In this document: positions 17,580-27,164 of the stretch, piece after piece
Numbering within the stretch: the first letter of the stretch is position 1
Layout of the letters: every line of letters begins with the position of its first letter
Assembly: GCF_000939975.1 (NCBI RefSeq)
Contig: NZ_LK391969.1
Location: forward strand, 434,001-498,000
Source of the DNA: Pseudomonas saudimassiliensis
Lineage (GTDB): Bacteria; Pseudomonadota; Gammaproteobacteria; Pseudomonadales; Pseudomonadaceae
Length of the DNA stretch: 64,000 bases
Direction of reading: 5' to 3'
Position numbers and translations under genes: made by a program
The notes under the pieces: generated by a model
The model's database searches: none
Seen by the model: only the letters and a program-made list of their open reading frames with translations
Told to the model about the DNA's origin: nothing

Positions 17580-17984
17580 ATGGGCTACGGCAGTCTGTTC
17601 GAACGCCTGGCCGGCGAGACCGCTGGCCGCGCTGGCTGGGACCTGCAGCGCGCCGCCATGGCCTCGGTAGCCAGTCATCTGTCCAAGATGCTGAGCACCC
17701 GTGCCGGCAGCGTGCTGACCCTGCCCGATTACGGATTGCCCGATCTCAATGATATGCGCCTGTCCCTGCACGATTCCCTGCAGCAGGCGCGGCTCGCCAT
17801 CGAGCGTTTCATCGAGGCCCATGAACCGCGGTTGTCCCAGGTCCGGGTCATCGCCCTGCCCCGGGATATCGACCCCCTGAGCCTGGCCTTCGCCATCGAG
17901 GCCAGGCTGGAGGTCGAGCAACTGAAATGCAATGTCAACTTTTCCGCCCGCCTGGATGGCAGCGGTCAAGTCCAGGTTGAATAG
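17580..17984 (+). CDS. tssE: T6SS baseplate protein TssE (gp25-like)
   Basis: The protein is 134 residues and starts 6 bases after tssC. It has the gp25/TssE pattern: SLFERLAGE at the start, then HLSKMLSTRAGSVLTLPDYGLPDL, in which the Arg-rich turn and PDYGLPDL are the family hallmark. It is a wedge component of the phage-like baseplate. Confidence 0.94.
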   Translation: MGYGSLFERLAGETAGRAGWDLQRAAMASVASHLSKMLSTRAGSVLTLPDYGLPDLNDMRLSLHDSLQQARLAIERFIEAHEPRLSQVRVIALPRDIDPLSLAFAIEARLEVEQLKCNVNFSARLDGSGQVQVE

Positions 17985-17993
17985 GAGTTCACC

Positions 17994-18266
17994 ATGTCAG
18001 GAAGACCCGCCGCCCGTTTGGGCGACCCCACAGCCTGCCCCAAAACCGGCCACGGCACCAACCCCATCGCCGCCGGCTCGGCCGACGTGCTGATTGACGG
18101 TGTGCCGGCGGCACGTATGGGTGATGCCACTGCCTGCGGCGCCAGCCTAGTGGACGGGCTCAGCCCCACAGTGGTGATCAACGGCAAACCAGCCGCGACG
18201 CTCGGCAGCGCCGGCACCCATGGCAACGCCGTCACCGCGGGCTCGGCCACGGTGTTGATCGGCTGA
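17994..18266 (+). CDS. PAAR-domain spike tip protein
   Basis: The protein is 90 residues with three PAAR-type repeats: RPAARLGDPTACP at the start, VPAARMGDATACG in the middle and KPAATLGSAGTHGN near the end. The histidines and cysteine (HGT, CG, THGN) are positioned to hold the tip zinc. PAAR proteins cap the VgrG spike and can carry effectors, but this one is a bare domain with no toxin extension. Its place between tssE and tssF is unusual, and it is the only puncture-device component encoded here. Confidence 0.92.
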   Translation: MSGRPAARLGDPTACPKTGHGTNPIAAGSADVLIDGVPAARMGDATACGASLVDGLSPTVVINGKPAATLGSAGTHGNAVTAGSATVLIG

Positions 18267-18301
18267 CGCCAACCCTTTACTCGACTACACAGGGATGCAC
18301 A

Positions 18302-20089
18302 GTGTCGTTCAACCATTACTACCAAAGTGAACTGACCGCGTTGCGGCAGCTCGGCAAGCGCTTTGCCGAGCGCAGCCCGGCGCTGGCACCCTTTCTTGGG
18401 CAGAGCGGCAAGGACCCGGACGTTGAGCGCCTGCTTGAGGGCTTTGCGTTCCTCACTGGACGGCTGCGGCAGAAGCTCGACGACGAGCTGCCCGAGCTCA
18501 CCCATTCGCTGATGCATCTGCTGTGGCCGAACTATATGCGGCCGCTGCCGGCGATGAGCATTCTGCAGTTCGATCCGCTGCGCCACGCTGGCGATGCCCT
18601 GGTAGTGGCCCGCAATACGCCGGTGGAGTCACGGCCGGTAGACGGAGTGAGTTGCCGATTCCGCACCAATTTCGATACCGAGGTGCTGCCCCTGGCAATG
18701 CAGGCCGTGGATTATTCGGTCAAGGGCAATGGCGCCCTGCTCAATCTGCAACTGATGATGAGCGCTCCCGGCAACCTCGCGGATATCAAGCTCAAGCAAC
18801 TGCGCCTGCATTTCGCTGGCGAGCGCTACATCAGCCAGATGCTGCTGCTGGGCCTGTCGCGCAATCTGCACAGCATCGAGCTCGTGCTGCTCGACCGGCA
18901 CGGTGCTGCGCTGGAGCTGCCCGGCGAGATAACGAAGGCCCTGCGGCTGGGCCCGGAGCAGGTGCAACAGGTAGGCTTCGCTGATGAGGAGGCGATGATC
19001 CCCTACCCCCTCAATACCTTCCGCGGCTATCGCTACATTCAGGAATATTTCGCCTTTCAGGACAAGTTCCTGTTCGTGGACATACTCGGTCTGAACGTAG
19101 TGCAACGCGCACCGGCGGAACTGTTGAAGCAGGCCAGGGGCCTGGAGCTGCGCTGTCATATTGCCAAGGCGGGGGAACAGCGTATCCGCCCGACGCTGGA
19201 CAATGTGCGGCTGTATTGCACCCCGATCGTCAACCTGTTCAGCCATGACGCTAGTCCGATCCGGCTCGACGGCCGCCAGGACCAGTATCTGCTGCGGCCA
19301 GCCACCTACGGCAATCGTCACTGCGGCGTGTTTTCCATCGACCGGGTGACCGGCTGGAAGCCGGGCGGCCAGGGCTACGAGGAATATGTCCCCTTCGAGT
19401 CCTTCGAACACGACACCAGCTTCGGCGCCGACACGGCTCGCCCCTACTACAGCTTGCGGCAGTACGCATCGCCGGTGGGCGACGGGCTGGAGACCTATCT
19501 CAGCTTCGGCCTGTACAGCCTGGAACATCACGAGACGCTGTCGGTGGAGCTGACCTGTACTAACCAGAACCTTCCGCAGAAACTGACCTTGGGTGATATC
19601 TGCCTACCCTGTGAAGGCACTCCGGAATTCCTGAATTTCCGCAATATCAGCGCGGTCACCCCCTGCCATGCGCCGCCTCTGCACCGGGATTTCCTGTGGA
19701 AGCTGATCAGCAACATGTCGCTCAACTACCTGTCACTGGCCAACGTCGAGGCGCTCAAGGTCATCCTGGAAACCTATGACCTGCCACGCCATACCGACCA
19801 GCATGCCGCCAAGGTCAGCAAGCGCCTGCTCGGCGGCCTCAAGCACATCAGCCATACGCACGTTGACCGGCTGCACCGCGGCTTGCCGGTACGGGGTATC
19901 CGCACCGAGCTGAGCATGGACGCCGATGGCTACCTGGGCGAGGGCGATCTGTTCCTGTTCGCCTCCGTGCTCAACGAATTTTTTGCACTTTACGCCAGCC
20001 TCAACTCCTTCCACGAGTTGCGGGTCAAGAGTTCCAAGGGAGAGACCTATCAATGGCCGCCACGCATGGGGCAACAGCCCCTGCTTTGA
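18302..20089 (+). CDS. tssF: T6SS baseplate protein TssF
   Basis: The protein is 595 residues from a GTG start. It begins MSFNHYYQSELTALRQLGKRFAERSPALAPFLGQ, the family opening, followed by DPDVERLLEGFAFLTGRLRQKLDDE. The C-terminal part retains FVDILGLN-type beta segments. It is a wedge component with TssG, and its 3' end overlaps the tssG start by 37 bases, suggesting coupled translation. Confidence 0.95.
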   Translation: MSFNHYYQSELTALRQLGKRFAERSPALAPFLGQSGKDPDVERLLEGFAFLTGRLRQKLDDELPELTHSLMHLLWPNYMRPLPAMSILQFDPLRHAGDALVVARNTPVESRPVDGVSCRFRTNFDTEVLPLAMQAVDYSVKGNGALLNLQLMMSAPGNLADIKLKQLRLHFAGERYISQMLLLGLSRNLHSIELVLLDRHGAALELPGEITKALRLGPEQVQQVGFADEEAMIPYPLNTFRGYRYIQEYFAFQDKFLFVDILGLNVVQRAPAELLKQARGLELRCHIAKAGEQRIRPTLDNVRLYCTPIVNLFSHDASPIRLDGRQDQYLLRPATYGNRHCGVFSIDRVTGWKPGGQGYEEYVPFESFEHDTSFGADTARPYYSLRQYASPVGDGLETYLSFGLYSLEHHETLSVELTCTNQNLPQKLTLGDICLPCEGTPEFLNFRNISAVTPCHAPPLHRDFLWKLISNMSLNYLSLANVEALKVILETYDLPRHTDQHAAKVSKRLLGGLKHISHTHVDRLHRGLPVRGIRTELSMDADGYLGEGDLFLFASVLNEFFALYASLNSFHELRVKSSKGETYQWPPRMGQQPLL

Positions 20090-21069
20090 GTCCGATCGTG
20101 CGCAGCATTCGGGAATACAGCCTGTTCCAGGGCGTGCAACTGGTGCAGGAGCGCCTGCGCCAGGCCCATCCCGAACTGGACGATGAGGCGCTGTATGAGC
20201 GTCTGGAACTGCAGGCGAACCCGAGCATGGGCTTCCCGGGCAGTGAAATCGAGTCGGTGGAGTATTTTGAGGAGCGCGGTGAGCTGCGGGCGCGGCTGCG
20301 AGTGAACCTGATCAGCCTGTTCGGCGCCGGCTCGCCGTTGCCGGCCTTTTACGGTGAGCAGGCGCTCGGCGACAGCGCCGACGGCAATCCCACCCGCGAG
20401 TTCATGGACCTGTTCAACAACCGGCTGCAGCGGCTGCTGCTGCCGGTCTGGCAGAAATACCGCTACCACGCGCGTTTCAAACCGGGCGGCAGCGATGCGG
20501 TGTCGGCCTTGCTGTTCTCGCTGATCGGGCTCAGCGGCAGCATCATCCGACATTCCACCGAACTGAACTGGAAGCGGCTGCTGCCCTATCTGGGCCTGCT
20601 CAGTCTGCGGGCGCAGTCGGCTGCGATGGTCGAGTCGGTGTTGCGTTATTACTTCAAGCACGAGCAACTGCATATCGAGCAATGCCTGGAGCGGCAAGTG
20701 GAAATTCCCGCGGAACAACGCTGCCAGCTGGGCCTGGGTAACAGCACCCTGGGCGACAGCCTGGTGCTGGGCGAACAGGTGCGCGATCGCAGCGGCAAGT
20801 TCCGCATTCATATTCTCAATCTCGACTGGGCGCGCTTTCACGACTTTCTGCCGCCCGGCGGTGACAACCAACCGCTGCGCGTGCTGATCCGCTTCGTGCT
20901 GCGCACGCCGCTGGATTACGACGTCCGCCTGCACCTGCGACCGGACGAAATCCGCGAATTACGCCTGGGCAAGGGCAACGCCTGCCGGCTGGGCTGGACC
21001 AGTTGGCTGGGCTGCGAGCGCGCCGACGCCATGGTCACGCTGGGCAGTCAGCCCCAGCAGGTGTGCTGA
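20053..21069 (+). CDS. tssG: T6SS baseplate protein TssG
   Basis: The protein is 338 residues and starts inside the end of tssF. Family features are SIREYSLFQGVQLVQERL near the start, the short SEIESVEYF beta segment and LISLFGAGSPLPAFYGEQ. It links the wedge complex to TssK and the membrane complex. Confidence 0.94.
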   Translation: MAATHGATAPALSPIVRSIREYSLFQGVQLVQERLRQAHPELDDEALYERLELQANPSMGFPGSEIESVEYFEERGELRARLRVNLISLFGAGSPLPAFYGEQALGDSADGNPTREFMDLFNNRLQRLLLPVWQKYRYHARFKPGGSDAVSALLFSLIGLSGSIIRHSTELNWKRLLPYLGLLSLRAQSAAMVESVLRYYFKHEQLHIEQCLERQVEIPAEQRCQLGLGNSTLGDSLVLGEQVRDRSGKFRIHILNLDWARFHDFLPPGGDNQPLRVLIRFVLRTPLDYDVRLHLRPDEIRELRLGKGNACRLGWTSWLGCERADAMVTLGSQPQQVC

Positions 21070-21108
21070 GACACCCTTCCCGGCCAACAACCTATGAGGA
21101 TGGACCCC

Positions 21109-23721
21109 ATGATCAATCTGGATCTGCAACAACTGGTACAGGCCCTGGATGCCGACAGCCGTCGGGACCTGGAAGCCGCCGCCGAACGCTGCGTCGGCCG
21201 AGGCGGCGCCAAGGTGTTGGTCGAAGACCTGCTGGCCTGCCTGCTGGCCCGTCCCGATGGCCTGCTGGTTCGGGCGTTGCAGGATGCCGGCCACAGTACC
21301 GATGAACTGGCCGCCATGCTCCAGCCGCGGCCCGAGTCGGCCAGCACCAACAACCCGGTGTTTGCCCCCGAGCTGGTCCAGTGGCTACAGGACGCCCTGC
21401 TGACGGCCTCGCTGGAGCTGAAACAGGGCCAGATCGACCAGGCCGCACTGATCCTTGCGCTGCTGCGTAATCCACTACGGTACGCCGGCACGGGGTACAT
21501 GGCGATCCTGGGTGAACTGAACGCCGAGCGCCTGGGGGAATTCGCCCGTTCGCAGCAGCCCGCCACCGCTTCGCCTGGCGCGTTGGCGAGCAACGAGTCC
21601 GCCCTGCAACGTTTCACCCACAACTTCACCCGCCAGGCCCAAGAGGGCCGACTGGACCCGGTGCTCTGCCGGGACGCCGCCATCCGCCAGATGATCGATA
21701 TCCTCGCCCGGCGGCGCAAGAACAATCCCATCGTGGTGGGTGAAGCCGGCGTAGGCAAGACCGCCATTGTCGAGGGGCTGGCACTGCGCATCGTCCAGGG
21801 CCAGGTGCCGGCGGCGTTGGCGGATACCGAGCTACTGTGCCTGGACCTGGGCCTGCTGCAGGCCGGGGCCAGTATCAAGGGCGAGTTCGAGCGCCGGCTG
21901 CAGGCGGTGATCGACGAGGTCAGGGCAGCGCCCCGGCCGATCATCCTGTTTATCGATGAAGCCCATACGCTGATCGGTGCGGGCGGCCAGGCCGGCGGCT
22001 CGGATGCGGCAAATCTGCTCAAGCCCGCGCTGGCCCGGGGCGAATTGCGGACCATCGCTGCCACCACCTGGAGCGAATACAAGAAGTATTTCGAAAAGGA
22101 CCCGGCCCTGGCCCGGCGCTTCCAGCCCGTGCAGCTGCATGAGCCCACCGTCAGCGAAGCGATCACCATCCTGCGCGGGCTGGCGCCGGTATACGAGCAG
22201 AGCCATGGGGTCTACCTGCGCGATGACGCCGTGGTGGCGGCGGCCGAGCTGTCCGCCCGCTACCTGGCGGGGCGGCAGTTGCCGGACAAGGCGGTGGACG
22301 TACTGGATACCGCCTGTGCGCGGGTGCGTATCAACCTTGCCGCCGCACCCGAAGCGGTCGAACGCCTGCGCCAGGAACTAGCCGAGGGCGAACGCCAATG
22401 CGATGCCCTGCGGCGTGATCAACAGGCTGGCCTGACCATCGATACCGAGGCCCTGGACCGGCTGGAAAATCGCTTGCTCACCGCCCACAGCGAACTGGGC
22501 GAACTCCAGCACCGCTGGGAACATCAGCGGGATCTGGCCCTGCAGCTGCTCGAGCTGCGCAAACAATGTGCCGCGGCGCGTCAGGCTGGCATGGCCCCTA
22601 CGGTCGAGGAAGATCCAGTCGCTGGACAGACGCAACTCGCGCAGCTGGAAGCCAGATTATGCGAGACGCAGACCGAGCTCGACGCGGCCCAGGCCGAGGG
22701 CGCGCTGGTCAACCATGAGGTCTGCCCGCGCCTGGTCGCCGAGGTGCTCAGCCACTGGACCGGTATCCCTCTGTCCCAGCTGGCCCGCCAGCACAATGCC
22801 CGGGTGGCCAGCTTCACTGCAGATCTGCGCCAGCGGCTGCGGGGCCAGGAGCAGGCCGTCCAGGCATTGGATCGCGCCATTCGCGCGGCCGCTGCCGGCA
22901 TGTCCTCACCCGATGCCCCCACCGGGGTGTTCCTGCTGGTCGGCCCCAGCGGGGTCGGCAAGACCGAAACGGCATTGGCGCTGGCCGACCTGCTGTACGG
23001 TGGAGAGCGCTTCCTCACCACCATCAATATGTCCGAGTTCCAGGAAAAACACAGCGTTTCACGGCTGATCGGCGCCCCACCCGGCTATGTCGGCTACGGC
23101 GAAGGCGGCATGCTCACCGAAGCCGTACGGCAGAAGCCCTATTCGGTCATCCTGCTCGACGAGGTGGAAAAAGCCGACCCCGAGGTGCTCAATATCTTCT
23201 ACCAGATCTTCGACAAGGGTGTGGCCAATGACGGCGAGGGGCGGGAGATCAACTTCCGCAACACGCTGATCCTGCTGACCTCCAACCTGGGTGCGGATAG
23301 CATCCTGGGTCTCTGTCGCGGTAATGAACAGCCCAGCGCCGAACAGTTGGAGCAGGCCATCCGGCCGACCTTGAGTCGCCACTTCAAACCGGCCTTGCTG
23401 GCACGCATGCAGATGGTGCCCTACTTCCCGATCACCGGCGAGGTGCTGCACGAGCTGGTGGCACTCAAGCTGGAGCGCTTCGGCCAGCGGCTGCAACGTC
23501 GTCAGGTGACGTTCCGCCACACGCCGGAGCTTGTTCAGCATTTCGCCGAGCTGTGTACCGACAGCGACATGGGCGCGCGTCTGGTTGACCAGTTGATCGA
23601 CCGGCACCTGCAGCCGCAGGTGGTCGATCGGCTGCTCGAGGCCATGGCCACGGGCACAGCCCTGCGGCAGATGCAGGCCAGCGTGACTGACGAAGGGCGG
23701 GTGGTCTGTGACTTCGCGTGA
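21109..23721 (+). CDS. clpV: T6SS sheath-recycling AAA+ ATPase ClpV (TssH)
   Basis: The protein is 870 residues from the ATG at 21109, chosen because GAGG lies 9 bases before it; two ATGs just upstream lack a site. It has a Clp-N domain (1-150), a first AAA+ module with Walker A GEAGVGKT at 211-218, a central coiled coil (about 400-550) and a second AAA+ module with Walker A GPSGVGKT at 612-619. The lengthened N-terminal region is typical of ClpV rather than ClpB. It disassembles contracted TssBC sheath. The 3' end overlaps the next gene by 14 bases. Confidence 0.95.
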   Translation: MINLDLQQLVQALDADSRRDLEAAAERCVGRGGAKVLVEDLLACLLARPDGLLVRALQDAGHSTDELAAMLQPRPESASTNNPVFAPELVQWLQDALLTASLELKQGQIDQAALILALLRNPLRYAGTGYMAILGELNAERLGEFARSQQPATASPGALASNESALQRFTHNFTRQAQEGRLDPVLCRDAAIRQMIDILARRRKNNPIVVGEAGVGKTAIVEGLALRIVQGQVPAALADTELLCLDLGLLQAGASIKGEFERRLQAVIDEVRAAPRPIILFIDEAHTLIGAGGQAGGSDAANLLKPALARGELRTIAATTWSEYKKYFEKDPALARRFQPVQLHEPTVSEAITILRGLAPVYEQSHGVYLRDDAVVAAAELSARYLAGRQLPDKAVDVLDTACARVRINLAAAPEAVERLRQELAEGERQCDALRRDQQAGLTIDTEALDRLENRLLTAHSELGELQHRWEHQRDLALQLLELRKQCAAARQAGMAPTVEEDPVAGQTQLAQLEARLCETQTELDAAQAEGALVNHEVCPRLVAEVLSHWTGIPLSQLARQHNARVASFTADLRQRLRGQEQAVQALDRAIRAAAAGMSSPDAPTGVFLLVGPSGVGKTETALALADLLYGGERFLTTINMSEFQEKHSVSRLIGAPPGYVGYGEGGMLTEAVRQKPYSVILLDEVEKADPEVLNIFYQIFDKGVANDGEGREINFRNTLILLTSNLGADSILGLCRGNEQPSAEQLEQAIRPTLSRHFKPALLARMQMVPYFPITGEVLHELVALKLERFGQRLQRRQVTFRHTPELVQHFAELCTDSDMGARLVDQLIDRHLQPQVVDRLLEAMATGTALRQMQASVTDEGRVVCDFA

Positions 23722-25267
23722 GCCGCCGCTGATGTTCAGCCAATTGCCGCAGCCGTTGCACTATGCCAAGGCGCTGTTCGCGCACTTTACGCGGCTGGCG
23801 GGGCTGGGCGAGAGCCGCAGCCTGTGCCAGGGCCTGGTCGAATCCACCAGCCGGCTGACCGACTGTGACCTGAGCCAGCTCTATCTGCTGGATGAAACCC
23901 ATACCCGCCTGACCCTGACGGCGGAATGGCACCAGAACCGCTGGCAGACCCGCGAACAGGCCAGCCTGCCAAGCGACTACCACCGCGAGCAACTGCTGCA
24001 ATACTGCCTGCTGCAGAACCAGGTCCTGGCTATCGATACCCTGGACAGCCACCTGCATGACATCGCTTTTCTGCCGGAGAGCCCGGCGCCGTGGTGCAGC
24101 CTGCTCTGTCTACCACTGCAATCCGAGCGCCGGCAGGTACTGGGTGTGCTGCTGGTCGCCAGTGCCCAGCCCCGGCGTCTGGGCCATTTTGCGGAATCCC
24201 TCGGTCTACTGGGCAACTTTGCGGTGGGTCAGCTGGGTCTGTTGAATCGGCTCGATGCGCCCGCCACCTCGGCGCCCTTCGAGCCGGCCGGCGACCGGCC
24301 CTGCCCCAGCGGCTACGGCCTGATCGGGGATAGTCCAGCCATGCGGGCGCTCTACCAGATGATCGGCAAGGTGCTGCACAACCCGGTGAACGTGCTGCTG
24401 ACCGGGGAAACCGGTACCGGCAAGGAACTGGTCGCCCGGGCCATCCATGATTATGGCTCTCGGCGCACCCGGCCCTTCGTGGTGCAGAACTGCGCTTCGC
24501 TGCCGGAAAACCTCCTGGAAAGCGAGATGTTCGGCTATCGCAAGGGCGCCTTCAGCGGAGCTGATCGCGACCATGCCGGTCTGCTCGACGCGGCGGACAC
24601 CGGCACCCTGTTCCTCGACGAGATCGGCGACATGCCTCTGAGCCTGCAGGCAAAGCTGCTGCGGGTGCTGCAGGAAGGTGAAGTGCGCCCGCTGGGCAGC
24701 ACCGACACCCACAAGGTGGATGTGCGCATTATTGCCGCCACCCACCGGGACCTGAAACAGTTGGTGGAGGCCGGCAGTTTTCGTGAGGACCTCTATTACC
24801 GGCTATCGCACTTCCCCATCGAACTGCCGCCGCTGCAGGAACGAGGCCAGGACATCCTGCAGCTGGCCCGGCATTTCGCGGAACAGGCCTGCGCCTTCCT
24901 GCAACGCCCGGTCTGCCGCTGGTCCCAGGATGCCGAGTCGCAATTGCTGGCTTACCCCTTCCCGGGCAACGTGCGGGAACTCAAGGGATTGATCGAGCGG
25001 GCAATTCTGCTGTGCGACGGCAACGAGCTGCTGCCCGAGCATTTCTCCCTCGAAGGCGCAGCCAGCAGCAACCTGAACCTGCGCGAGCGGCTGGAGCAGG
25101 TCGAACGCAACCTGCTCATCGAATCCCTGCGCCGTAACCAGGGCAATCAGACCAGTGCCGCCACCGAACTGGGGCTGCCACGGCGCACCCTGCTCTACCG
25201 CATGCAGCGCCTGAATATCTGTGCCGCCGAAGTGCGCGCGCGGGAGAAAGCCGATGCCCGCCAATGA
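23708..25267 (+). CDS. Sigma-54-dependent T6SS activator (VasH/Sfa2-like)
   Basis: This is a 519-residue bacterial enhancer-binding protein with an N-terminal GAF-like sensor region (about 20-180). The AAA+ domain has Walker A GETGTGKE and Walker B-like [11 protein letters not shown], and the C-terminal Fis-type helix-turn-helix is …[23 protein letters not shown]. The sigma-54 contact loop, normally GAFTGA, reads GAFSGA (residues 280-285). It starts at a GTG overlapping clpV; an ATG at 23732 is an alternative. As in the H2-T6SS of P. aeruginosa it presumably drives sigma-54 promoters for hcp/vgrG genes elsewhere or for this operon. Confidence 0.93.
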   Translation: MTSREPPLMFSQLPQPLHYAKALFAHFTRLAGLGESRSLCQGLVESTSRLTDCDLSQLYLLDETHTRLTLTAEWHQNRWQTREQASLPSDYHREQLLQYCLLQNQVLAIDTLDSHLHDIAFLPESPAPWCSLLCLPLQSERRQVLGVLLVASAQPRRLGHFAESLGLLGNFAVGQLGLLNRLDAPATSAPFEPAGDRPCPSGYGLIGDSPAMRALYQMIGKVLHNPVNVLLTGETGTGKELVARAIHDYGSRRTRPFVVQNCASLPENLLESEMFGYRKGAFSGADRDHAGLLDAADTGTLFLDEIGDMPLSLQAKLLRVLQEGEVRPLGSTDTHKVDVRIIAATHRDLKQLVEAGSFREDLYYRLSHFPIELPPLQERGQDILQLARHFAEQACAFLQRPVCRWSQDAESQLLAYPFPGNVRELKGLIERAILLCDGNELLPEHFSLEGAASSNLNLRERLEQVERNLLIESLRRNQGNQTSAATELGLPRRTLLYRMQRLNICAAEVRAREKADARQ

Positions 25268-25309
25268 CTGCCGATTGAACAGCCCGGATAACCCAAGGAG
25301 TAGCAATAG

Positions 25310-25483
25310 ATGATGCGCGGATCTTCCGTTTCAACGCCCGTCCCCCCGTCCCGGCGGCGCCTGGCCAGTTGGTTGGTGCTGACCACAGCACTGTGGCTGA
25401 CCGGCTGCGGCGCCAATTACAAACTCAGCGACGGCGACTATCGCCCGCTGGGTGACCCCACCGCGGCCGAGCGCCGCCCGTAG
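25310..25483 (+). CDS. Small (57-residue) lipoprotein within the T6SS operon
   Basis: The gene begins at the ATG 9 bases after AAGGAG and ends at TAG 25481-25483. The peptide has a basic N-region (SRRRLASWL), a hydrophobic stretch and a lipobox LTGC, leaving a mature lipoprotein of about 25 residues (CGANYKLSDGDYRPLGDP…). Its place between the sigma-54 activator and the FHA gene is where, as I recall, P. aeruginosa H2-T6SS carries the small uncharacterised orfX (PA1664). It has a better ribosome site than several large neighbours, which argues that it is real. Function is unknown; it is distinct from TssJ, encoded separately downstream. Confidence 0.75.
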   Translation: MMRGSSVSTPVPPSRRRLASWLVLTTALWLTGCGANYKLSDGDYRPLGDPTAAERRP

Positions 25484-25499
25484 CGCCAGGAGTCCTACC

Positions 25500-26690
25500 A
25501 TGGAATTGGTATTCGATGTGGTCAGTGCCCCCCAACAGATGCCCGGCCTGGTCACCAGCAAGAGCTTCAAGCAGGCCGGCGGTATCATTGGTCGCGCCGA
25601 CAGTTGCGACTGGGTCATTCCCGATACCCGGCGGGTGATTTCCGGACAACATGCGCGCATCAGCCACCGCGACGGGCACTTCTTCCTGACCGATACCAGC
25701 AGCAACGGTATCCAGTTGAAAAACAGCGGCGCGCGTCTGAGCAAGGGCGAGCCCCAGCGTATCGAGCATGGTGATGTCTACTGTCTGGGCGAGGTGGAGA
25801 TCCAGGCACGACTGATCCAGGACCCCTCGGTGTTCCTCGATCACGCCAGCCCACACGCTGGCGGTGCCAATATCATCCCCGACGACGCCTTTCTCGATCT
25901 GGATCCGCTGAATGCCCTGGACCAGCAGGAGCGGCTATACAACGAGACCGATGAGCTGGCCATGCCCGGCCTGGCCAGCACCCGCCAGGCACAGCAGGAT
26001 TATGCCCGCATCGACATGGAAAGCCTGGCGGTTCCCGAACTGGTCACCCCGCCGGAGACACCCGCGCCCGCCCCAGCACCCGAGCCACAGCGCCTGCCGC
26101 CGCGCTTCTGGGACCAGTTTGCCAGCGAGCTGGGTGTCGATCTGGCGCAGCTGGATGAGCAGGAACGCCAGGCACTCGCGCTACGTGTCGCCCGCCTGCT
26201 GAAGATCAGCGTCGGCAATCTGCAACAGGGCCTGCGCACCCGCAGCGAGTTGAAAAGCGAAATGCGTCTGGCCCAGACCACGGTGCAGACCGCCGGCAAC
26301 AATCCCCTCAAGCACAGCAGCGATGCCACCGCCGCACTGACCATCCTGCTGCGCGACAGCGAGCCCGGCCAGTTGCCCGCCGAACAGGCGGTAAGCCGCG
26401 CCTTCCGCGACCTGCAGGCCCACCAGGTAGCGCTGATCGCGGCCAGCCGCGCCGCCGTCAAGGGCATGCTGGAACACCTGTCGCCCGAACAGTTGACCCT
26501 GCGTTTCGAACGGGAGAACAAGTCCCTGATCAGCACCTCCGGCGGCCGCTGGCGCGCCTATATGAAGCTGTATAGCGCGCTGGAGGGTAACAACGAATGG
26601 AGCGAGCGCCTGTTCGCCCGGGACTTTGCCACCGCCTACGAAGAACAGATTCGCCTTATCGCCACGCTCAACACCGATTATCAAGGATGA
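25500..26690 (+). CDS. tagH: T6SS FHA-domain protein TagH (Fha)
   Basis: The protein is 396 residues from the ATG at 25500 with a good CAGGAG site. The N-terminal FHA domain (about 1-100) has the GRADSCDWVIPD and RVISGQHARISHRDGHFFLTDTS segments, a phosphothreonine-binding fold. A Pro/Ala-rich linker (about 185-200) precedes the C-terminal conserved T6SS domain (RFWDQFASELGVDL…). FHA proteins read the phosphorylation set by the kinase/phosphatase pair at the end of this operon. Confidence 0.93.
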   Translation: MELVFDVVSAPQQMPGLVTSKSFKQAGGIIGRADSCDWVIPDTRRVISGQHARISHRDGHFFLTDTSSNGIQLKNSGARLSKGEPQRIEHGDVYCLGEVEIQARLIQDPSVFLDHASPHAGGANIIPDDAFLDLDPLNALDQQERLYNETDELAMPGLASTRQAQQDYARIDMESLAVPELVTPPETPAPAPAPEPQRLPPRFWDQFASELGVDLAQLDEQERQALALRVARLLKISVGNLQQGLRTRSELKSEMRLAQTTVQTAGNNPLKHSSDATAALTILLRDSEPGQLPAEQAVSRAFRDLQAHQVALIAASRAAVKGMLEHLSPEQLTLRFERENKSLISTSGGRWRAYMKLYSALEGNNEWSERLFARDFATAYEEQIRLIATLNTDYQG

Positions 26691-26695
26691 CTGCC

Positions 26696-27163
26696 ATGCT
26701 GCGCCCCCTACTGCTGCTCTGCGTTACCACCGTGCTGGCCCTGACCGGCTGCTCGCCCTTTTCCAGCACCACCAAGCTGGACCTGACCCTGGAAGGCAGC
26801 CCACGACTCAATCCGGATATCAATGATCGGCCCTCGCCGATCGTGGTCCGCTTGATCGAGCTGCGCAATCCCGTGGCCTTCGAGAATACCGAGTTCTTCT
26901 CGCTCTATCAGCGCCCCCGTGAAGTCCTGACGCCGGATCTGGTAAGCCAGGAGGAGCTGGAACTGCGCCCGGGTGACAAGCGCAGCTACAAACTCTCCGC
27001 CCAGCCGGAAAGCCGCTATATCGGGGTGCTGGCGGCCTACCGCAATCTGCCTGAAGCCAACTGGCGCTATGTGATCCCGCTGCGTCAGAAGAGCCATAAC
27101 AAGGCCGAGCTCTATCTCGACGCCCAGGGCATCAGCGCACCCGCCAACGCCAGGGAAGACTGA
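26696..27163 (+). CDS. tssJ: T6SS outer-membrane lipoprotein TssJ
   Basis: The protein is 155 residues from the ATG at 26696, which has CAAGGA 8 bases upstream; an ATG at 26687 is possible. The signal peptide ends in a lipobox LTGC (Cys18), and the mature protein has the transthyretin-like TssJ segments VVRLIELRN and LELRPGDKRSY. It anchors TssM to the outer membrane. It is followed by tssK one base later. Confidence 0.92.
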   Translation: MLRPLLLLCVTTVLALTGCSPFSSTTKLDLTLEGSPRLNPDINDRPSPIVVRLIELRNPVAFENTEFFSLYQRPREVLTPDLVSQEELELRPGDKRSYKLSAQPESRYIGVLAAYRNLPEANWRYVIPLRQKSHNKAELYLDAQGISAPANARED

Positions 27164-27164
27164 T

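Noticed and set aside
16005-17969. A 654-codon open frame antisense to tssC and tssE
   Set aside because: No recognisable domain and complete overlap with two well-supported T6SS genes.
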